Assembly (NCBI RefSeq): GCF_002285435.1 | Contig: NZ_NSBT01000037.1 | Coordinates: forward strand, 620,001 to 684,000 | DNA: 64,000 bases | Reading direction: 5' to 3' | Source of the DNA: Actibacterium ureilyticum | Lineage (GTDB): Bacteria > Pseudomonadota > Alphaproteobacteria > Rhodobacterales > Rhodobacteraceae | Part shown: positions 60,102 through 64,000 of the stretch, piece by piece | Numbering within the stretch: position 1 is the stretch's first letter | How the letters are laid out: each line of letters opens with the position of its first letter | The notes under the pieces: model-generated | Seen by the model: the letters and a program-made list of their open reading frames with translations, nothing else | Database searches by the model: none | Told to the model about the DNA's origin: nothing | Program-made: the position numbers and the translations under genes

Positions 60102-61541
60102 TCACGGGCGCAGGATGGCAAAGGCGATCCGCCGGGTCTGATCCGGGGCAAAGCGGTGGCCGATATCCAGCTGCCCCTGCTGCACGATGTCATGGGTTTC
60201 GGCCAGGCGCTGCAATTGCGGCTTCGCCAAAAGCGCCTGTACCTTGCCCGAGGCGATGAACACGACCTCGCGCCCGCCCGCCTGATCCATGGGCGACAGC
60301 GGCCAATAGGTCCAGTCGGGGCGGTGAAACCGCAGGTTACCGGCGTAATAGTAATCGGTAACGATCAGGGGTGCGCCGGTGGTGCGGGCGGCAATCTCGT
60401 CGGCAAGCTGGTCGACCCGAAGCGAGTCGCTGCCCGCGCCGCGCAGCCGGATATCGGCCATGGCGATCAGCGCCAGCGCGCCCAGAATCGCAACGCCCCC
60501 AGCCAGCATCCTGACCGCACGCGGCCCCGCGCGCTCCGCCCCCCACAGCATCAGCATCGGCGCCGCCAGCAGGAATTGCGGCAGCAGCCAGCGCACCTGA
60601 AGCGATGTGACACCCGCGGCCAGCACCGCCACCGCACCAATGATCGACGACAGGACAAAGGCCCGGCCCATCAGGCGGGTGAAGTCCCGCGCGACGGGAT
60701 CCGACAGGGCCGGGCCCGCCTTCGCCCGGCGGCGCAGGATCAGCGCCACCACCACAATCACCAGCAGCCCCGCGACCAGCGACGCGGCATAAAGCTGCGC
60801 GCCCTGAACCCAGACCGGCAGCGCGCTGTCGCCGGGCAGATAGAATTTGCGGACCGATCCCAGCGTCTTGTCGGGGTTCTGCTGCATCCACCACAGCGGC
60901 AGCCCCGCGATGGCCACGGCGACCCCGCCCGCCAGGCCCATGCCACGGTTCAGGACCGCCGCCCGGAACCGCGGCAGCGACAGCGCCGCAACCAGCAGGC
61001 ACAGCGCATAAAGCACAAAGGTGTATTTCGACAGCAGGCCAAAGCCGAACGCGGCGCCCAGAAACAGGTAATCCCGCCCCTGCCCCCGGCGGATCACCCG
61101 CGCCAGCGCCCACAGAAAGACCACCATCATCAGGCACATCGCCGTGGAATGGGTGTTGGCGCGCTGTGCCTCCCACAGGAAATTCGGCAGCAGCATCGGC
61201 GACAGCGCCCCGACCACCGCCAGCCGCACCGGATAGATCACCCGCAAACCCATGAACAGCGCCACATAGGTCGCGGCGATCATGACGTTCTTCGCCCCCG
61301 CCACCGCGAATGTATTGACGCCCGCCAGATGGAACCACAGCGCCTGCCACCAGTTGTAAAGCGGCGGCTGCGGGCCATAGCCCAGCCGGAAATCCTGTGC
61401 CAGCAGCACCATCTCGGCCTCGTCCATCTCGAACGTGCCGCCCAGAACGCTGCGCAACAGCCAATGTGCCGCGAAATAGAACCCGACCGCCGCCAGAAAG
61501 ACCCGCGTCAGGCGCCGGTCGTCGGGCCAGAGCGTTTGCAT
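60102..61541 (-). CDS. Glycosyltransferase family 39 (ArnT/PMT-like) membrane protein
   Basis: A 479-residue membrane protein with about 11 helices, of the dolichyl/undecaprenyl-phosphate-mannose-protein mannosyltransferase-like (GT39/ArnT) group. The catalytic acidic residues of the first periplasmic loop are in FEMDEAEMVLLAQD, followed by YGPQPPLYNWWQ. Such enzymes move sugars from polyprenyl phosphate to a lipid or glycan. The ATG at 61541 lies just after the stop of the hydroxyacid dehydrogenase gene upstream, which ends at 61546, so they may share a transcript. Confidence 0.87.
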   Translation of the reverse strand: MQTLWPDDRRLTRVFLAAVGFYFAAHWLLRSVLGGTFEMDEAEMVLLAQDFRLGYGPQPPLYNWWQALWFHLAGVNTFAVAGAKNVMIAATYVALFMGLRVIYPVRLAVVGALSPMLLPNFLWEAQRANTHSTAMCLMMVVFLWALARVIRRGQGRDYLFLGAAFGFGLLSKYTFVLYALCLLVAALSLPRFRAAVLNRGMGLAGGVAVAIAGLPLWWMQQNPDKTLGSVRKFYLPGDSALPVWVQGAQLYAASLVAGLLVIVVVALILRRRAKAGPALSDPVARDFTRLMGRAFVLSSIIGAVAVLAAGVTSLQVRWLLPQFLLAAPMLMLWGAERAGPRAVRMLAGGVAILGALALIAMADIRLRGAGSDSLRVDQLADEIAARTTGAPLIVTDYYYAGNLRFHRPDWTYWPLSPMDQAGGREVVFIASGKVQALLAKPQLQRLAETHDIVQQGQLDIGHRFAPDQTRRIAFAILRP

Positions 61542-61545
61542 CGCC

Positions 61546-62532
61546 TCACAGCATGCCCGGCAGAACCAGATCCGGCGGCCGGTGGCCGTCATCGAAGGTC
61601 TTGATGTTGATGATCACCTTCTCGCCCATCTCGATCCGGCCCTCGACCGTGGCCGAGCCCATATGCGGCAGCAGCACGACATTGGGCAGCTCGCGCAGGC
61701 GGGGGTTGATCTCGTGCCCGTGTTCGAACACGTCCAGGCCCGCGCCCGCGATCTCGCCCGCGCGCAGCATCCGGGTCAGGGCGTTTTCATCGATCACCTC
61801 GCCCCGGCTGGTGTTCACGATCACCGCGTCGGGCTTCATCAGTTTCAGCCGCCGTGCGTTCATCAGATGAAAGGTCGACGGGGTGTGCGGGCAGTTGATG
61901 GAAATCACATCCATCCGCCGCACCATCTGGTCCAGGCTTTCCCAATAGGTCGCGCCCAGTTCCTCCTCGATCTCGGGGTGCAGGCGGCGGCGGTTGTGGT
62001 AATGCACCTGCATGCCGAACACACTGGCCCGGCGCGCCACGGCCTGACCGATCCGGCCCATGCCCAGAATTCCCAGACGCCGCCCGCCGATCCGGCCACC
62101 CAGAAGCGCGGTCGGCGACCAGCCCTCCCACCGGCCCGATTGCATCACCGCCAGCCCCTCGGGGATGCGCCGCGTGACCGCCAGCATCAGGGCGATGGTC
62201 ATGTCGGCGGTGTCATCGGTAACCACGCCGGGGGTGTTGGCCACCAGAATCCCGCGCTGGCGGGCGGTGTGGACATCGATATGGTCCACCCCCGCGCCGT
62301 AATTCGCGATCAGCTTCAGCCGATCCCCCGCCTGCGACAGCATCGACTGGTCGAGCGTGTCGGTCACCGTGGGCACCAGCACATCGGCCGATTTCATCGC
62401 CGCGACCAGCTCTTGCCGGGTCATCTTGCGGTCATCGGTCGACAGGGTGACATCGAACAGCTCGGCCAGCCGTTTCTCGACCGGCTCCGGCAAGCGTCGC
62501 GTGACGACAACACTCGTGCGTTCAGCAGACAT
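61546..62532 (-). CDS. D-isomer-specific 2-hydroxyacid dehydrogenase (glyoxylate/hydroxypyruvate reductase-like)
   Basis: A 328-residue NAD(P) enzyme of the GyaR/GhrB group. The Rossmann motif LGILGMGRIGQA is at 153-164 and substrate residues are in NYGAGVDHID. The catalytic Arg (R243, NTSRGE) and His (H290, PHMGSAT) are present, but the residue expected to be the catalytic Glu (in the FEHEP motif of typical members) is Gly (G272, in DVFEHGHEIN). The protein may therefore differ in substrate or rate. It is followed closely by the glycosyltransferase gene. Confidence 0.87.
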   Translation of the reverse strand: MSAERTSVVVTRRLPEPVEKRLAELFDVTLSTDDRKMTRQELVAAMKSADVLVPTVTDTLDQSMLSQAGDRLKLIANYGAGVDHIDVHTARQRGILVANTPGVVTDDTADMTIALMLAVTRRIPEGLAVMQSGRWEGWSPTALLGGRIGGRRLGILGMGRIGQAVARRASVFGMQVHYHNRRRLHPEIEEELGATYWESLDQMVRRMDVISINCPHTPSTFHLMNARRLKLMKPDAVIVNTSRGEVIDENALTRMLRAGEIAGAGLDVFEHGHEINPRLRELPNVVLLPHMGSATVEGRIEMGEKVIINIKTFDDGHRPPDLVLPGML

Positions 62533-62630
62533 TCATTCTCCCCCGGGCTTTCCAATGCCGTTCCATAATGGCAAACTGTCCGAGAACGGGGCAAGGTACA
62601 AGACCCCACAATACAGCGACAAAGCGACAT

Positions 62631-63140
62631 ATGGTTTGGGCAGTGAAACAAGCCGTTTTCGGAATTTTCATCGCGGTGCTGGCCTGGGCCGGTGCCGCTG
62701 CGCATGCGGGCGAGCGCGGGGCGGTGACGAACCTGCCCCTGCCGCGTTTCGTGTCGCTGAAGGCCGGCGAGGGCAATGTCCGGCGCGGACCGGGGCTGAG
62801 CCACCGGATCGACTGGGTCTATCAGCGCCGCAACCTCCCGCTGGAGGTGGTGGGCGAATTCGGCCATTGGCGCCGGGTGCGCGACCGTGACGGGATCGGC
62901 GGCTGGATCCACTATTCCCTGCTATCGGGCGCACGCACCGTGATCGTGGAAGAGGACATGCTGCCCATGCGCCGCGCCGCCGATCCCGATGCCGATATCG
63001 CCGCCCGCGCCGAAAGCGGGGTGATCGCGCGGCTGGGCCCGTGCAAGCAGGACTGGTGCCGGATCGGCGCCGGGGGCATCTGGGGCTGGGTGCCGAAAAC
63101 CGCTCTGTGGGGCGTGAAACCGGACGAGCTGCGCGACTGA
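62631..63140 (+). CDS. Exported SH3-domain protein
   Basis: A 169-residue protein with a signal peptide (about 1-26, ending AHA-GE) and two SH3-like domains. The first has FVSLKAGEGNVRRGPGLSHR and WRRVRDRDGIGGWIHYSLL; the second has WCRIGAGGIWGWVPKTALWG. Bacterial SH3 proteins of this type bind cell-wall peptides. No ribosome site is clear before the ATG at 62631, but the signal peptide fixes this start well. It lies 24 bases upstream of the cation-efflux gene on the same strand. Confidence 0.83.
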   Translation: MVWAVKQAVFGIFIAVLAWAGAAAHAGERGAVTNLPLPRFVSLKAGEGNVRRGPGLSHRIDWVYQRRNLPLEVVGEFGHWRRVRDRDGIGGWIHYSLLSGARTVIVEEDMLPMRRAADPDADIAARAESGVIARLGPCKQDWCRIGAGGIWGWVPKTALWGVKPDELRD

Positions 63141-63164
63141 TCCGGTCGCAGGGGGACCAAACCG

Positions 63165-64000
63165 ATGTCTGCCGCACATAAGCTGAACCTGTCGGCTGGA
63201 CTGGCCTCGGTCACCGTTGCGGTGCTGCTGGTGGGGGTCAAGCTGTGGGCGCTGGGGGAAACCCATGCGTTGTCCATCGCGGCCAGCCTGACGGATTCGG
63301 CGCTGGACATGATGATGTCGCTGGTCGCGCTGATGGCGATCTTCTATGCCGCCCGCCCCCCGGACGAGGATCACGCTTTTGGCCACAGCTCGGCCGAGGA
63401 TCTGGCCGGGCTGGGTCAGGCGCTGTTCATCCTGACATCGGCGGGCGTCATCGCCTGGGCCGCGGTGCGGCGGCTTTTGTCCGATGCCCCGGTCGCGCTG
63501 GAATTTCAGGGGCGCGGCATGCTGGCAATGGCGGTGTCGATTGCCCTGACACTGGCGCTGGTGCTGTGGCAGCGCCGGGTCGCGGCGCGAACCGGCAACC
63601 GCGTGGTGCAGGCGGATTCGCTGCATTACCTGGGCGACCTTCTGCCCAGTGCCGGGGCGCTGGTGGCGCTGGTCGCATCGTCCTGGTGGGGGCTGCAACA
63701 GATCGACAGCGTCGTGGCGCTGGGTGCGGCGGCGATGCTGTTTTTCGGCGCGCTGAGCATCGGCAGACAATCCTGGGACGCGCTGATGGATCGCCGCGCC
63801 GACCCCGATGTGGTGGCAAAGATCGAATCCATCGTCGATGGCTGGCCCGGCATCCACGGCTATCACGACCTGCGCACGCGGCGCTCGGGCTCGACCATCT
63901 TCGTCAACCTGCATATCGAGCTGGATGGCGACCAGACCCTGACCGAGGCGCATGATATCGGCGCGGGCCTGAAACACGCGATCCTGAAAGCCTATCCCGA
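63165..64000 (+). CDS. Cation diffusion facilitator (FieF-like), 3' end outside the window
   Basis: The first 278 codons of a cation-efflux protein, open at the window edge. Membrane helices and the metal sites are visible: TDSALDMM in helix 2, DEDHAFGHSSAEDLAG in the first loop, and DSLHYLGDLLPS in helix 5, giving the Asp/Asp/His/Asp transport site of FieF/YiiP-type proton-coupled Zn/Fe exporters. The C-terminal cytoplasmic domain begins with KIESIVDGWPGIHGYHDLRTR and HIELDGD. GGGGGA lies about 10 bases before the ATG at 63165. Confidence 0.9.
   Translation, partial: MSAAHKLNLSAGLASVTVAVLLVGVKLWALGETHALSIAASLTDSALDMMMSLVALMAIFYAARPPDEDHAFGHSSAEDLAGLGQALFILTSAGVIAWAAVRRLLSDAPVALEFQGRGMLAMAVSIALTLALVLWQRRVAARTGNRVVQADSLHYLGDLLPSAGALVALVASSWWGLQQIDSVVALGAAAMLFFGALSIGRQSWDALMDRRADPDVVAKIESIVDGWPGIHGYHDLRTRRSGSTIFVNLHIELDGDQTLTEAHDIGAGLKHAILKAYP

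Overview
The window is GC-rich chromosomal DNA of an alphaproteobacterium, almost certainly a member of the Rhodobacteraceae/Paracoccaceae (Rhodobacter, Paracoccus and roseobacter relatives). The evidence is an RpoE-ChrR pair with the singlet-oxygen neighbourhood known from Rhodobacter sphaeroides, an adenosylcobalamin-dependent NrdJ, the hisS-hisZ-hisG block with short HisG, DUF1489, DUF938 and Hint-domain proteins, and a dispersed repeat (GAGTATTT..CCAAGAAGAAG) that, from memory, is common in this group. No rRNA, tRNA, CRISPR array, prophage or complete insertion sequence was seen. The first and last genes (a MATE transporter and a cation-efflux protein) are cut by the window edges.

Layout. 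1-4.9 kb: MATE fragment, DUF533 protein, PPK2 kinase, parE, and an AT-rich DUF4145 gene overlapping parE. 5-8.3 kb: zinc uptake, zur-znuC-znuB divergent from znuA, with palindromic Zur-type operators between them; a 262-bp MITE-like element sits exactly on the znuA stop codon. 8.3-14.1 kb: a minus-strand operon that looks like nitrosative-stress or electron-transfer chemistry (NsrR-like Rrf2 regulator, NirB-like flavoprotein fused to a [2Fe-2S] domain and a membrane domain, 11-haem cytochrome, Tll0287-like haem protein, cytochrome c, single-domain globin). 14.2-19 kb: a guanidine operon led by a guanidine-I (ykkC) riboswitch: ABC importer, agmatinase-family guanidine hydrolase, and two histidine-rich small proteins. 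19.2-29.5 kb: cysK, then an RpoE/ChrR regulon with three exact TGATCC-N18-TA promoters driving lipid-modifying genes, then a Sel1 protein and a membrane-bound winged-helix regulator. 29.6-41.7 kb: housekeeping (nrdJ with an embedded helix-turn-helix domain, DUF1489, hisG, hisZ, hisS, slyX, a roadblock protein, a 51-residue protein, dnaE, a VOC protein). 42-51.5 kb: xdhABC followed by a BMP-type nucleoside/purine ABC importer. 51.5-64 kb: a lower-GC sterol-desaturase/acyltransferase pair, an IorAB-like molybdenum hydroxylase, FAD oxidoreductase, DUF938, AhpD-like, EF-hand, Hint, glycosyltransferase 39, 2-hydroxyacid dehydrogenase, SH3 and cation-efflux genes.

How the genes work together. Three regulons can be read from the DNA: zinc (Zur), guanidine (riboswitch) and singlet oxygen/lipid repair (RpoE). 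A fourth, NsrR-type, is inferred. The guanidine operon imports guanidine and hydrolyses it to urea and ammonia; its histidine-rich partners are candidates for nickel supply to the hydrolase. The xdh genes and importer form a purine-salvage unit. The most unusual observations are the XRE-type helix-turn-helix domain inside NrdJ, copies of the dispersed repeat read in frame inside nrdJ and xdhB, the MITE that rebuilt the znuA stop codon, and the composition of the globin/multihaem operon. No database search was run; family names rest on recognised motifs.
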